A DNA stretch of 64,000 nt, taken from NCBI RefSeq assembly GCF_009664085.1, contig NZ_CP039268.1, forward strand, positions 129,001 to 193,000. Reading direction: 5' to 3'. Position 1 is the first letter of the stretch, and each line of letters opens with the position of its first letter. The translations under genes and the position numbers were made by a program. The notes beneath the pieces were generated by a model. The model had not been told where the DNA came from and ran no database searches. It worked only from the letters and a program-made list of their open reading frames with translations. The stretch is from Thermochromatium tepidum ATCC 43061 (GTDB lineage: Bacteria > Pseudomonadota > Gammaproteobacteria > Chromatiales > Chromatiaceae). Positions 54,105-62,789 of this stretch are shown here, one piece after another.

Positions 54105-55198
54105 GTCTTGATCGCGAGGGTGTCGTTGGGCTTACCAAACAGATAGCCCTGATAGAGATCGACGCCGATCGCACGCAAGGCCTCGGCCTCGGCGACCGTC
54201 TCGACCCCCTCGGCCAGCGAGGCGATGCCCATGTCGTGCAGCAGGCCCTGAAACAGCTCAAGCATGCGTCGCTTGGCCTCGGGTGCGGTGTCGATGTCGC
54301 GCACCAGCGCCATGTCGAACTTGACATAGTCGGGAGGCACCTCGATCAGCTCGATCAGGCGCGCCTGACCTGCTCCAAAGTCGTCATAGGCCAGACCGAT
54401 GTCCAGCGCCTTGAGATGATCGCGGATGCGGCGGATCACTGGGCCATCGGTGACGGCCCCCTCGTGGATCTCCAGCACCAGTCGGGGTTCAGGAAAGTTC
54501 GCGCGCATCTCACTCATGCGCGCAAGCAGCTGATCGGGATGTTCGATCTCGCGCGGATGGATGTTGAAGAAATAGCAGCCCCTTGGATCCAGACGCACGG
54601 CGTTCTCTACGGCGCGTCGGCGCATCAGATCGCTGAAGGGTACCTCCAGATCCAGGCTTTCGGCGATCTGGAACAGGGGGTAGGGCGCGACCGGAAGTCC
54701 GGGAAAGTCGCCGCGTCCGAGCAATTCATAGGCAAAGACCTGACCCTGGGCATCGACGATTGGCTGAAAGGCCGTTCCGATCGCGCCCGTAAGCAGCATC
54801 TGCTGGAACTCTCGTGCCCCTTGAGGCAGTTTCTCAGGCAGGGTGCCGATGCCGATCTGGGTCTGATCGAGATTGGCTCCAGGCTGGAGGTCGAGCGCGA
54901 TCAGACGAAACTCCTGGTCGGCGAAGTGGATGATGTCGCCGTCACGGACCAGACACTCGCCCTCGATCCGCTGGCGATTCACATAGGTACCATTGGTCGA
55001 GCCCAGGTCGCGTAGGATCAGCCCCTCCGCGCCCCTCTCATCGAACTCGGCGTGATTGCGCGAGACGCCTGAGGTATCGAGTCTGAGCGGCAGGCCCTCC
55101 TGACGCCCGGTCCTGAACGGAAATGCACTCAGTCGAATACGACGTATGTGTTTGGAGTCGCCGATGTAACCTTCGAGAAACCAGGCTTTGGTGGTCAC
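54101..55198 (-). CDS. FHA-EAL two-domain signalling protein
   Basis: An N-terminal FHA domain (phosphothreonine reader): [14 protein letters not shown] and [22 protein letters not shown]-terminal EAL domain follows: [11 protein letters not shown] (the EAL Glu kept), [62 protein letters not shown]. The main metal and catalytic residues look present, so c-di-GMP hydrolysis is plausible. Start GTG 55198 has GGAGG 5 nt upstream; the longer frame is unlikely. The stop codon TAA is made by the end of repeat copy C. Confidence 0.88.
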   Translation of the reverse strand: MTTKAWFLEGYIGDSKHIRRIRLSAFPFRTGRQEGLPLRLDTSGVSRNHAEFDERGAEGLILRDLGSTNGTYVNRQRIEGECLVRDGDIIHFADQEFRLIALDLQPGANLDQTQIGIGTLPEKLPQGAREFQQMLLTGAIGTAFQPIVDAQGQVFAYELLGRGDFPGLPVAPYPLFQIAESLDLEVPFSDLMRRRAVENAVRLDPRGCYFFNIHPREIEHPDQLLARMSEMRANFPEPRLVLEIHEGAVTDGPVIRRIRDHLKALDIGLAYDDFGAGQARLIELIEVPPDYVKFDMALVRDIDTAPEAKRRMLELFQGLLHDMGIASLAEGVETVAEAEALRAIGVDLYQGYLFGKPNDTLAIKT

Positions 55199-55426
55199 GC
55201 GCACCTCCAGTGCCGAACGTTGATTGATGAACGCCGAATATGTACCGCCGGGGCGAAAAATCCAATGTGGCGCGCACCGAGCCCCCAGCGGGCATGTCTG
55301 GGATCGCGCCTCCCGACCCACGGCCAGCGTTCCCAGACCCTGTGTCAACTCCAGGCGAATCATGGCATCATGCTCGCCGAATCTATCCCATGGCTTCAAG
55401 GCGCAATCGAGGTCGGTATTAGCCCC

Positions 55427-56701
55427 ATGAGCGATCCAGAGATTCAGGATATCCAGGCGTACATGACCGACATCGGGCAGCGCGCGCGGGCGGCGGCGCG
55501 CGTGCTGGCGCGTGCGAGCACGGCAGCCAAGAACGCCGCACTGCTTGCGATCGCTGAGCGGCTCGATCGCGAGCGCGCCGTCATCGTCGAAGCCAACAGG
55601 CACGATCTGGAGTCCGGCGCGTCCAAGGGTTTAGATGCGGCCCTGCTCGATCGGCTCGAACTGACGCCGGGGCGCATCGACGCCATGATCGAAGGCGTGC
55701 GTCAAGTCGCTGCCCTCCCGGATCCGATCGGTGCCATCTTCGACCTCAACTATCGACCGAGCGGTATCCAGGTCGGGCGGATGCGGGTACCGCTCGGGGT
55801 GGTCGGCATCATCTATGAATCACGCCCCAATGTCACCGCCGATGCCGCCGCGCTCTGTCTCAAGTCGGGCAATGCTGCGGTGTTGCGCGGCGGTTCCGAG
55901 TCCTTCGCCTCCAATCAGGCGATCGCAGTCTGCATCCAATCCGCCCTGAACAGCACCGGACTGCCCGAGGACGCCGTCCAGGTCGTCGCCACCACGGATC
56001 GTGCGGCCGTAGGTGCCATGATCGCCATGCCCGAATCGATCGACGTCATCATCCCGCGCGGCGGCAAGGGGCTGATCGAACGCATCAGCCGCGAGGCGCG
56101 GGTGCCGGTCATCAAGCATCTCGATGGCATCTGTCACGTCTATATCGATCGGGACGCCGACCTCGACAAGGCATTCGCGATCGCGCTGAACGCCAAGACA
56201 CAGCGTTATGGCACCTGCAACACCATGGAGACCCTGCTGGTCGATGCGCCCGTAGCCGCGGCCATCCTGCCTCGACTCGCGGCGGCCTATCGGGAGAAAG
56301 GGGTAGAACTGCGCGGTTGCCCACAGACCTGCGCCATCCTCTCCGAGGCGATCCCGGCGACCGAGGCCGATTGGGATACCGAGTATCTGGCACCTATCCT
56401 GTCGATCCGGGTGGTCGAGGGTCTGGATGAGGCCATGGATCACATCGCCCGTCACGGCTCGGCCCACACCGACGCCATCGTCACCGAGGACTATTCGCGC
56501 GCCCGACGCTTCCTGCGCGAGGTCGATTCGAGTTCGGTCATGGTCAATGCCTCGACCCGCTTCGCCGACGGTTTTGAATACGGTCTGGGCGCCGAGATCG
56601 GGATCAGCACCGACAAATTCCACGCCCGTGGTCCGGTCGGGCTCGAGGGATTGACCTCAGTAAAGTTCGTGGTATTGGGGGATGGCGAGATCCGGGTGTG
56701 A
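55427..56701 (+). CDS. proA: Gamma-glutamyl phosphate reductase
   Basis: Second enzyme of proline synthesis (glutamate-5-semialdehyde dehydrogenase). Seen: [66 protein letters not shown] with the catalytic Cys, [23 protein letters not shown] 55427 gives about 424 residues, the normal size. The open frame back to 55148 has no family support. Confidence 0.95.
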   Translation: MSDPEIQDIQAYMTDIGQRARAAARVLARASTAAKNAALLAIAERLDRERAVIVEANRHDLESGASKGLDAALLDRLELTPGRIDAMIEGVRQVAALPDPIGAIFDLNYRPSGIQVGRMRVPLGVVGIIYESRPNVTADAAALCLKSGNAAVLRGGSESFASNQAIAVCIQSALNSTGLPEDAVQVVATTDRAAVGAMIAMPESIDVIIPRGGKGLIERISREARVPVIKHLDGICHVYIDRDADLDKAFAIALNAKTQRYGTCNTMETLLVDAPVAAAILPRLAAAYREKGVELRGCPQTCAILSEAIPATEADWDTEYLAPILSIRVVEGLDEAMDHIARHGSAHTDAIVTEDYSRARRFLREVDSSSVMVNASTRFADGFEYGLGAEIGISTDKFHARGPVGLEGLTSVKFVVLGDGEIRV

Positions 56702-56723
56702 CCCGGGCTCAGGCATTAATAGA

Positions 56724-56736
56724 TTGACAATTGTCA
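56724..56736. promoter_or_regulatory. Palindrome upstream of sqr (TTGAC-N4-GTCA)
   Basis: TTGACAATTGTCA contains the perfect 12-bp palindrome TGACAATTGTCA. Its shape is like a CRP/FNR-family half-site pair (TTGAC-AATT-GTCAg), and TTGACA could also be a -35. It lies about 130 bp before the sqr start. Confidence 0.45.
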
Positions 56737-56866
56737 GTTCGATGAACCGGCGCTAGCATCCGATCCCGGTCTGAGTCCAGACGCTGAAGCCGAGGTTTGC
56801 TTCGGTCATTGCGGTGACCAGATCGGAAGTTTTCAATCCATCAATTAGGATCGAGGAGTCTCTCCA

Positions 56867-58324
56867 ATGGCGCGTATCGTGATTCTCGGTGCGGGCATCT
56901 CGGGTCATACGGCCGCCCGTTATCTGGGTAAATGGGTTGGCAAGCAGCACGAGGTGATCGTCGTCTCGCCTAAGCCCAAGTGGAACTGGATCCCTTCGAA
57001 CATCTGGGTCGGGGTCGGCGAGATGACCGAACAACAGGTCACCTTCGAGCTGGCCCCGGTCTATAAGAAGGTCAATGTCGCCTTCCATCAGGCGCGCGCG
57101 CTCTCCATCCATCCCGAGGGCGGCTCCGGACACGACAAGCCATTCGTGACGGTCGAATACACCCTACCTGGACGCGAGGGCGACAAGGCCGAGATCGAGT
57201 ATGACTATCTGATCAATGCCACCGGACCCAAGCTCAATTTCGGCGCCACACCGGGGCTCGGGCCGGAAGAGGGGTACACCATGTCGGTCTGTACCCCAGA
57301 GCATGCGCTCAAGGCCAATATGCTCTTGCAGGAGTGCATCTCGGCCATGAAGGCCGGCGCCACCCGGACCTTCGTCATCGGGACCGGGCATGGGATGTGC
57401 ACCTGTCAGGGTGCGGCCTTCGAGTATATCTATAATGTCGATCACGCCTTGAGGAAGGCCGGCGTCCGCAACCAGGCCCGTCTGATCTGGATCAGCAACG
57501 AGTACGAGCTCGGCGATTTCGGCATGGGCGGCGTGCACACCATCCGGAACGGTTATATCATCAGCGGCAAGGTCTTTGCCGAGTCGCTGATGGTCGAACG
57601 CGGGGTCGAATGGATCACGCGCGCGGCCGTGACCAAGGTCGAGCCGGGCAAGCTTCATTACGAGCTACTCGACGGCAGTCAACACGAGCTGGAGTTCGAT
57701 TTCTCCATGCTCATCCCGCCTTTCTCGGGTGTCGGACTCAAGGCCTATGACAAGTCCGGGACCGATATCACCGAAAAGCTCTTTGCACCCAACGGCTTCA
57801 TGAAGGTCGACGCCGACTACACGCCCAAGCCGTTTGAGGACTGGAGCAAGGCCGATTGGCCGAAGACCTATCAGACCCCAAACTACGAGAATATCTTTGC
57901 CATCGGTATCGCCTTTGCCCCACCGCATCCGATCAGCAAGGTGATGAAGAGCCCGAGCGGTCTCCAGATCAGCCCGACCCCGCCGCGGACCGGCATGCCC
58001 TCGGCCGCGATCGGTAAGGCGGTGGCCGCCAACATCCGCGATCTGCTCCGGGGGGCGACCAGGTTCTCGCACACGGCCTCGATGGCTGAGATCGGCGCGG
58101 CCTGCGTGGCCTCGACCGGTATGGACCTCTTTAAGGGTTCAGCGGCGACCATGACCGTCTTCCCTGTGGTACCCGACTACGAGACTTACCCCGAGTACGG
58201 GCGGGACATGAGTCTCACCTTCGGTGAGATCGGACTGGCCGGACACTGGATGAAGTACATCCTGCATCACGTCTTTATCTATCAGGCCAAGCTGCGTCCG
58301 GGTTGGTCGGTGTTGCCCGACTGA
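56867..58324 (+). CDS. sqr: Sulfide:quinone oxidoreductase family flavoprotein
   Basis: A membrane-attached FAD enzyme that would pass electrons from sulfide to quinone. N-terminal dinucleotide motif RIVILGAGISGHTAARYLG, then PSNIWVGVGEMTEQQVTFEL, YDYLINATGPKLNFGATPGL and IPPFSGVGLKAYD. Cys residues are present in MSVCTPEHAL, HGMCTCQGAAFEY and GAACVAST. The length (485) is longer than the type I enzymes, so it belongs to another SQR type, which I cannot assign with certainty. The C-terminal LAGHWMKYILHHVFIYQAKL looks amphipathic, as for membrane attachment. Confidence 0.88.
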   Translation: MARIVILGAGISGHTAARYLGKWVGKQHEVIVVSPKPKWNWIPSNIWVGVGEMTEQQVTFELAPVYKKVNVAFHQARALSIHPEGGSGHDKPFVTVEYTLPGREGDKAEIEYDYLINATGPKLNFGATPGLGPEEGYTMSVCTPEHALKANMLLQECISAMKAGATRTFVIGTGHGMCTCQGAAFEYIYNVDHALRKAGVRNQARLIWISNEYELGDFGMGGVHTIRNGYIISGKVFAESLMVERGVEWITRAAVTKVEPGKLHYELLDGSQHELEFDFSMLIPPFSGVGLKAYDKSGTDITEKLFAPNGFMKVDADYTPKPFEDWSKADWPKTYQTPNYENIFAIGIAFAPPHPISKVMKSPSGLQISPTPPRTGMPSAAIGKAVAANIRDLLRGATRFSHTASMAEIGAACVASTGMDLFKGSAATMTVFPVVPDYETYPEYGRDMSLTFGEIGLAGHWMKYILHHVFIYQAKLRPGWSVLPD

Positions 58325-58420
58325 GGTCGACGACGGCTCTATGCCGCCGATGCGTGGAAGGGGCAGAGCACCGAGATTTCCACTGAAGGCGATATCCCTG
58401 TACGAATTTGAGACCACGAT

Positions 58421-58579
58421 ATGCCGACCAAGAACAAAGAACCCTATCAGCAAGCCTATTACCCACCGGTCCCGACTGGTTTCACGCGCTATATGCGCCG
58501 TTCCATTCCGTGGCAATTCATTCGCTTCTGGATCATCAACTTCAAGATCTTCAAGCTGTTGATGAAGTCGCACAACTGA
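58421..58579 (+). CDS. Small basic membrane-associating protein after sqr (52 aa)
   Basis: It reads MPTKNKEPYQQAYYPPVPTG, then RYMRRSIPWQFIRFWIINFK and IFKLLMKSHN. The second half is a basic, aromatic amphipathic or membrane-like helix. It starts 97 bp after the sqr stop in the same direction. The binding site is weak (GAG 9 nt upstream). I know of no named family. The codons look real and the position suggests a partner or anchor for the SQR. Confidence 0.55.
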   Translation: MPTKNKEPYQQAYYPPVPTGFTRYMRRSIPWQFIRFWIINFKIFKLLMKSHN

Positions 58580-58655
58580 TGGCCGATCGGTGGGGTGTCA
58601 GGCACCTCGGTTCGGGTCGGGCGACGCCGCTGCCGTCAAGGATCCGGGGGCGCGC

Positions 58656-59312
58656 GTGATCGGCGTCTTCGGCGGCACCTTCGATCCCATCCATTTCGGA
58701 CATCTACGCGCGGCCCTGGACTGCCTCCAGGTGCTCGCGCTCGATCAGGTTCGCTTCATTCCACTGCGGATCGCGGTCCATCGGGCGCCGCCGTTGGCGA
58801 GCGTCGAGCAGCGGCTAGCGATGCTGGAGACCGCACTGGCCGATGTACCGGGCTTCGTGCTCGATCGCCGTGAGCTGCATCGCGACGCGCCATCCTATAC
58901 ACTGGACACCCTGCGCTCGCTGCGGGACGAGTTTGGCCCCGCGCGCCCACTGTGTCTACTGATCGGCGCCGATGCCTATGCTGGGTTCCTCGACTGGCAT
59001 CGTCCGCTGGAGATCCTGGATCTGGCGCATCTGGTGGTCATGCGTCGGCCTGGATATGATCCAGTGGCCAGCCCCGTCCTGCGTCGGCTTTATTTGGAAC
59101 GGGTCTGCAAAGAGCCGCGCTGTCTGGCGGCCCAGCCGAGCGGACGCATCCTGTTCCTGACCCTGACCCAGCTTGACATCTCATCGACACAGATCCGCGA
59201 ACTCATCGCCCAGGGGCGCAGTGCGCGCTATCTACTCCCCGATGCCGTGCTCGACTACATTGAGCGTCAACGGCTCTATGCGCCATCCCAACCACGGCCT
59301 GCGAACGTTTAG
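58656..59312 (+). CDS. nadD: Nicotinate-nucleotide adenylyltransferase
   Basis: It makes deamido-NAD from NaMN and ATP. Seen: VIGVFGGTFDPIHFGHLRAA (GxFxPxHxGH), FIPLRIAVHRAPPLAS, SYTLDTLRSLR, LLIGADAYAGFLDWHRP, ISSTQIRELIAQGRSARYLL. GTG 58656 gives 219 residues and places the motif at the start, as usual; the frame extends to GTG 58590. nadD-rsfS is a common pair. Confidence 0.95.
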   Translation: MIGVFGGTFDPIHFGHLRAALDCLQVLALDQVRFIPLRIAVHRAPPLASVEQRLAMLETALADVPGFVLDRRELHRDAPSYTLDTLRSLRDEFGPARPLCLLIGADAYAGFLDWHRPLEILDLAHLVVMRRPGYDPVASPVLRRLYLERVCKEPRCLAAQPSGRILFLTLTQLDISSTQIRELIAQGRSARYLLPDAVLDYIERQRLYAPSQPRPANV

Positions 59313-59354
59313 GACACCGTAAGACTTCCCGTATTCCCGAATACAGAGGACTCC

Positions 59355-59717
59355 ATGCAGATCGATCAACTCAAACAACTGATTCTCGACACACTCGACG
59401 ACATGAAGGCCCGCGACATCCAGGTGCTAGACGTGCGTGGCAAGACTGTCGTGACCGATTTCATGATCATCGCCTCCGGTACTTCGGACCGCCATGTCAA
59501 GGCCATTGCCGAGACCGTCACCTTCCGCGCCAAGGACGCGGGTGAGATCCCGCTCGGCACCGAGGGCCTGGCCGAGGGTGAATGGGCGCTGGTCGATCTC
59601 AATGGGGTCGTGGTCCATGTCATGCTCCCCAAGGTACGCGACTTCTACAACCTCGAGCGTCTCTGGTCGGTCCCGCCGTCCGCCCCCAGGCTGCAGCTGA
59701 CAGCCGCCTCGTTCTGA
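59355..59717 (+). CDS. rsfS: Ribosomal silencing factor RsfS
   Basis: It binds L14 and blocks subunit joining in starvation. Seen: [60 protein letters not shown] and [10 protein letters not shown]. At 120 residues it is typical. 42 bp after nadD. Confidence 0.96.
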   Translation: MQIDQLKQLILDTLDDMKARDIQVLDVRGKTVVTDFMIIASGTSDRHVKAIAETVTFRAKDAGEIPLGTEGLAEGEWALVDLNGVVVHVMLPKVRDFYNLERLWSVPPSAPRLQLTAASF

Positions 59718-59729
59718 GTCCAGTCATCC

Positions 59730-60311
59730 ATGCCGACTGCACCGCTCATCGCCCTGGTGGCGGCGATGGACCTGGAGTGCACCATCGGGCGCGACAATGC
59801 GCTGCCCTGGCACCTACCTGCGGATCTGGCACACTTCAAGGCGCTGACGTTGGATAAACCCATCCTGATGGGGCGCAAGACCTGGGAATCTCTGCCAGGT
59901 CGGCTGCCGCGTCGGCGGCATCTGATCCTCTCACGCGACCCAGGCTACAGCGCCCCGGGGTGCGAGGTCTTCGGCTCACTGGAGGCGGCCATCGCCGCGG
60001 TCGCCGAACCAGAGCTGATGATCATCGGGGGCGCCTCGATCTATGCGCAGTCGCTACCGCTGGCCGATCGACTTCATCTGACGATCGTGCAGACCCGGGT
60101 CGCGGGCGATGCCAGGTTCCCAGCCTGGGATCCGGGCGAGTGGCAGGAGGTCGCGCGCCTCCAGCGCCCAGCCGATGAATACAACCGCTTCGACATGACC
60201 TTCGTCGATCTGGTCCGCCGCTCGAGGGTCAATCCAGACCTGGCTTCAGATAGCCCGGGCAGGGGATCTGGATCGGTTCCAATGGCTCGGGATCGAGGCG
60301 GAGCGCCGTAA
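59730..60311 (+). CDS. folA: Dihydrofolate reductase
   Basis: It reduces dihydrofolate with NADPH. Seen: LIALVAAMDLECTIGRDNALPWHLPADLAHFK, ILMGRKTWESLPGRLPRR, LMIIGGASIYAQSLPLADRL. The usual end is FDMTFVDLVRR at about residue 165; here about 28 more residues follow, all within the convergent apaH gene (83-bp overlap). Confidence 0.94.
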   Translation: MPTAPLIALVAAMDLECTIGRDNALPWHLPADLAHFKALTLDKPILMGRKTWESLPGRLPRRRHLILSRDPGYSAPGCEVFGSLEAAIAAVAEPELMIIGGASIYAQSLPLADRLHLTIVQTRVAGDARFPAWDPGEWQEVARLQRPADEYNRFDMTFVDLVRRSRVNPDLASDSPGRGSGSVPMARDRGGAP

Positions 60312-61065
60312 GCGCGCCGCCCCAGACGCACCCGCTATCGATCGCCCAGACGTTGTCATGGCTCCAGTAGCCGAGCGTCGACCAGTGGCCGAAGACGAGG
60401 CGGTCATGGCGGGTGCGCCGGCCCGGAACCTCAAACCAGGGCCAGAGTCCCGGTGACTGGCTGCCGATCTCGCCCTTTTCCTCGAGCGCCAGGGTGCCGT
60501 CGGCGGCGCAAAAACGGATCCGCGTCAGGGCATTGGTGATGAAGCGCAACCGTTCGATCCCAGTGAGATCAGGCGACCAGCGTGCCGGCTCATTGCCGTA
60601 GACGGCCTGCATGAACTCGGGATAGTCATCGGAACGCAAGGTGTCTTCGAGTTCGCGCGCCCGCTCCTGGGCTTCGGCCAGGTCCCATTGCGGCGGCACT
60701 CCAGCATGGACGAGCGTCAGGCGCAACCTCGGGTCGTGGTGCAGGAGCGGACGATGCCTCAGCCAGTCGAGCAGCTCGTCGCGATCCAGGGCACGCAGGA
60801 TGGCGCCCAGGGTGCTTTTTTTGGAGTGTTTGGGGTTGCCGACGGCTAAGGCCAGCAGATGCAGGTCGTGATTGCCCAACACCACGATGGCCGAGTCGCC
60901 AAGCGCGCGCACCAGGCGCAGCACCGCCAGCGACTTGGGTCCGCGATTGACAAGGTCTCCGGCAAACCACAGCCGATCTTGGGCCGGATCGAAGGCGAGA
61001 CGTTCGAGCAAGCGCTCCAACTCGGCATGGCATCCCTGGATGTCACCGATGGCATAGGTGGTCAT
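60229..61065 (-). CDS. apaH: Diadenosine tetraphosphatase (symmetrical)
   Basis: It splits Ap4A into two ADP. Metallophosphatase motifs: YAIGDIQGCHAELERLLERL, FAGDLVNRGPKSLAVLRL, VLGNHDLHLLALA, LLHHDPRLRLTLVHAGV. ATG 61065 gives about 278 residues; GTG 61071 is also in frame. It follows apaG directly, the standard apaG-apaH pair. Confidence 0.95.
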   Translation of the reverse strand: MTTYAIGDIQGCHAELERLLERLAFDPAQDRLWFAGDLVNRGPKSLAVLRLVRALGDSAIVVLGNHDLHLLALAVGNPKHSKKSTLGAILRALDRDELLDWLRHRPLLHHDPRLRLTLVHAGVPPQWDLAEAQERARELEDTLRSDDYPEFMQAVYGNEPARWSPDLTGIERLRFITNALTRIRFCAADGTLALEEKGEIGSQSPGLWPWFEVPGRRTRHDRLVFGHWSTLGYWSHDNVWAIDSGCVWGGALTALRLDPEPLEPIQIPCPGYLKPGLD

Positions 61066-61071
61066 GCCCAC

Positions 61072-61443
61072 TCAGTGCAGCCGGGTCGAGATCAGTGAAA
61101 AGACCGGAATGCTTGCCTCGAAGCGCGTACCGTCGTCTCCGATCATTCCATAGTATCCCCGCATGCTGCCGAGCGGCGTGCTGAGCACAGCGCCGCTGGT
61201 ATAGCGGAACGCCTCGCCCGGACGCAGATGGGGCTGTTCGCCGACCACACCCTGGCCACGCACCTCCTGCACCCGGCCATTGGCATCCGTAATCAACCAA
61301 TACCGGTCGAGCAGTCGCGCCGATCGGGTGCCGCGGTTCTCGATCGTGATGGTGTAAGCAAAAACGTAACGCTGCTCTTCCGGTGAGGATTGATCGGGTT
61401 GATACTGACTCTGGGCCGAGATCGCAATGAGATAGTCGCTCAA
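61072..61443 (-). CDS. apaG: ApaG (Co2+/Mg2+ efflux-associated protein)
   Basis: A fibronectin-III-like fold: QYQPDQSSPEEQRYVFAYTI, IENRGTRSARLLDRYWLITD, VVGEQPHLRPGEAFRYTSGA and MRGYYGMIGDDG. Start TTG 61443 has AGGAG 7 nt upstream and gives 123 residues, the family's usual size; the longer frame to 61521 is not supported. The molecular role is not settled. Confidence 0.93.
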   Translation of the reverse strand: MSDYLIAISAQSQYQPDQSSPEEQRYVFAYTITIENRGTRSARLLDRYWLITDANGRVQEVRGQGVVGEQPHLRPGEAFRYTSGAVLSTPLGSMRGYYGMIGDDGTRFEASIPVFSLISTRLH

Positions 61444-61591
61444 GGTGGTCTCCTGGATGAGGGGCTGGATCGACGCATGATATACCGGTTCGGCGCATGC
61501 TGGAGTCCATCCGACCGGCAATCTTGTCGCATTTTGAGATGCTTGTAGAATATCGCCGAAAATTTAAACCTTGCGCTTCAGGGGCAGTTGG

Positions 61592-61762
61592 ATGATCTAC
61601 AGGAAGCGGCTTCATCGCCGGCCTGATCCGCTCATTGTGTTGATGTTCTTCGTCATCGTGGGTCTGTGCGCCACCATCAGCTATCAGCTGATCGTCTGTG
61701 TGCCGGACGATCGCGGTGAGGTCGCGGTTCAATCCTCAGAAACCCTCGCCATCGGCGGCTGA
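61592..61762 (+). CDS. Small single-helix membrane protein (56 aa)
   Basis: MIYRKRLHRRPDPLIVLMFF then VIVGLCATISYQLIVC: a basic N terminus and one membrane helix (about residues 13-35), then a short acidic tail. AGGGGCAG lies upstream of ATG 61592. I know no family. It lies on the divergent side from apaG and 55 bp before the Gfo/Idh gene. Confidence 0.6.
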   Translation: MIYRKRLHRRPDPLIVLMFFVIVGLCATISYQLIVCVPDDRGEVAVQSSETLAIGG

Positions 61763-61817
61763 TCGCCACGCGCGCGTCTGTTCCAGACGGAACGGCCAGG
61801 TCTTTTGGATCAGTTCA

Positions 61818-62786
61818 ATGTCACGCGATCACCAGGGCGCTAAATTGAAGGTCGCCGTGATCGGCGTCGGCTATCTGGGCCGCTTCCACGCACTCATCTA
61901 TTCGCGTCTGCCCGAGGTGGAGCTCGTCGGCGTCGTCGACAGCGACGCCGAGCGCGCGGTCTCGGTCGCCGCCGAGGTCGGTTGCGCGGCCCATGTGAAC
62001 AGTGACGCACTGCTCGACCGAGTCGATGCCGTCAGTGTTGTGGTCCCCACAACCGCGCACCTGACCGCCGCCGCGCCCTTTCTCGAGCGTGGTATCCCTG
62101 TGCTGCTCGAAAAACCCATTGCCGCCACGCGCGCGGAGGGCGTTGAGATCGTGCGTCTGGCCCAGCGGCACGGTGCCATCCTCCAGATCGGCCATGTCGA
62201 ACGCTTCAACGCTGGCGTCATGGCCCTGGCCAGTCGCATCCATGATCCGCGCTATATCGAGGCCCAACGCATGGGTGGCTTCGTCGAGCGTGCCACCGAT
62301 GTGGACGTGGTCTCAGATCTGATGATCCACGATCTCGACATCATCTTGTCGCTGGTCGAGTCCGAGATCCGGCATATCTCGGCCGTCGGCGCCTCGATCC
62401 TCACCGAGCATGTCGACATCGCCAATGCTCGTCTAGAGTTCGACAATGGCGCGGTTGCCAATGTGGTCGCCAGCCGGGTTTCGGATCAGACGACGCGACG
62501 TATCCGGGTCTTCCAGTCTGGACGCTATCTTTCGCTGGATTTCGTCAAGCAGACCCTTGACCTGGCCGAGCCGCGTTCGGTCTCGGGGAGCACACGCCCC
62601 GAGATCGTGCGCGCGCGGCTTCAGATCGATCCCATCAAACCGCTGGATCTCGAACTGGCCGAGTTCGTGCGCGTGGTCCGCGAGGGTGGGCGGCCACTGG
62701 TCGATGGTCAGACGGGGCTTAGGGCGCTCGAGGTGGCCTTGGAGGTGCGCGATCGCATCGCCGTCTCCGGTCTGCGTGCCTTTTAG
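61818..62786 (+). CDS. Gfo/Idh/MocA-family NAD(P)-dependent oxidoreductase
   Basis: N-terminal Rossmann motif LKVAVIGVGYLGRFHALIYS, then VPVLLEKPIAATRAEG (EKP motif) and GHVERFN, then the C-terminal domain with DLMIHDLDIILSLV. At 322 residues it is complete. Several relatives oxidise sugar nucleotides; a GnnA-like UDP-GlcNAc 3-dehydrogenase role is possible but not shown, since lpxA/gnnB are not seen here. Confidence 0.88.
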   Translation: MSRDHQGAKLKVAVIGVGYLGRFHALIYSRLPEVELVGVVDSDAERAVSVAAEVGCAAHVNSDALLDRVDAVSVVVPTTAHLTAAAPFLERGIPVLLEKPIAATRAEGVEIVRLAQRHGAILQIGHVERFNAGVMALASRIHDPRYIEAQRMGGFVERATDVDVVSDLMIHDLDIILSLVESEIRHISAVGASILTEHVDIANARLEFDNGAVANVVASRVSDQTTRRIRVFQSGRYLSLDFVKQTLDLAEPRSVSGSTRPEIVRARLQIDPIKPLDLELAEFVRVVREGGRPLVDGQTGLRALEVALEVRDRIAVSGLRAF

Positions 62787-62789
62787 TCC

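Noticed and set aside
55148-55426. An N-terminal extension of ProA
   Set aside because: ProA proteins begin at about the MSDPEIQDI position; the extension overlaps the promoter region of the FHA-EAL gene and shows no conserved motif.
56867-58324. The SQR-like gene as flavocytochrome c sulfide dehydrogenase subunit FccB
   Set aside because: There is no Tat signal peptide at the start (it begins directly with the FAD motif) and no fccA cytochrome gene next to it.
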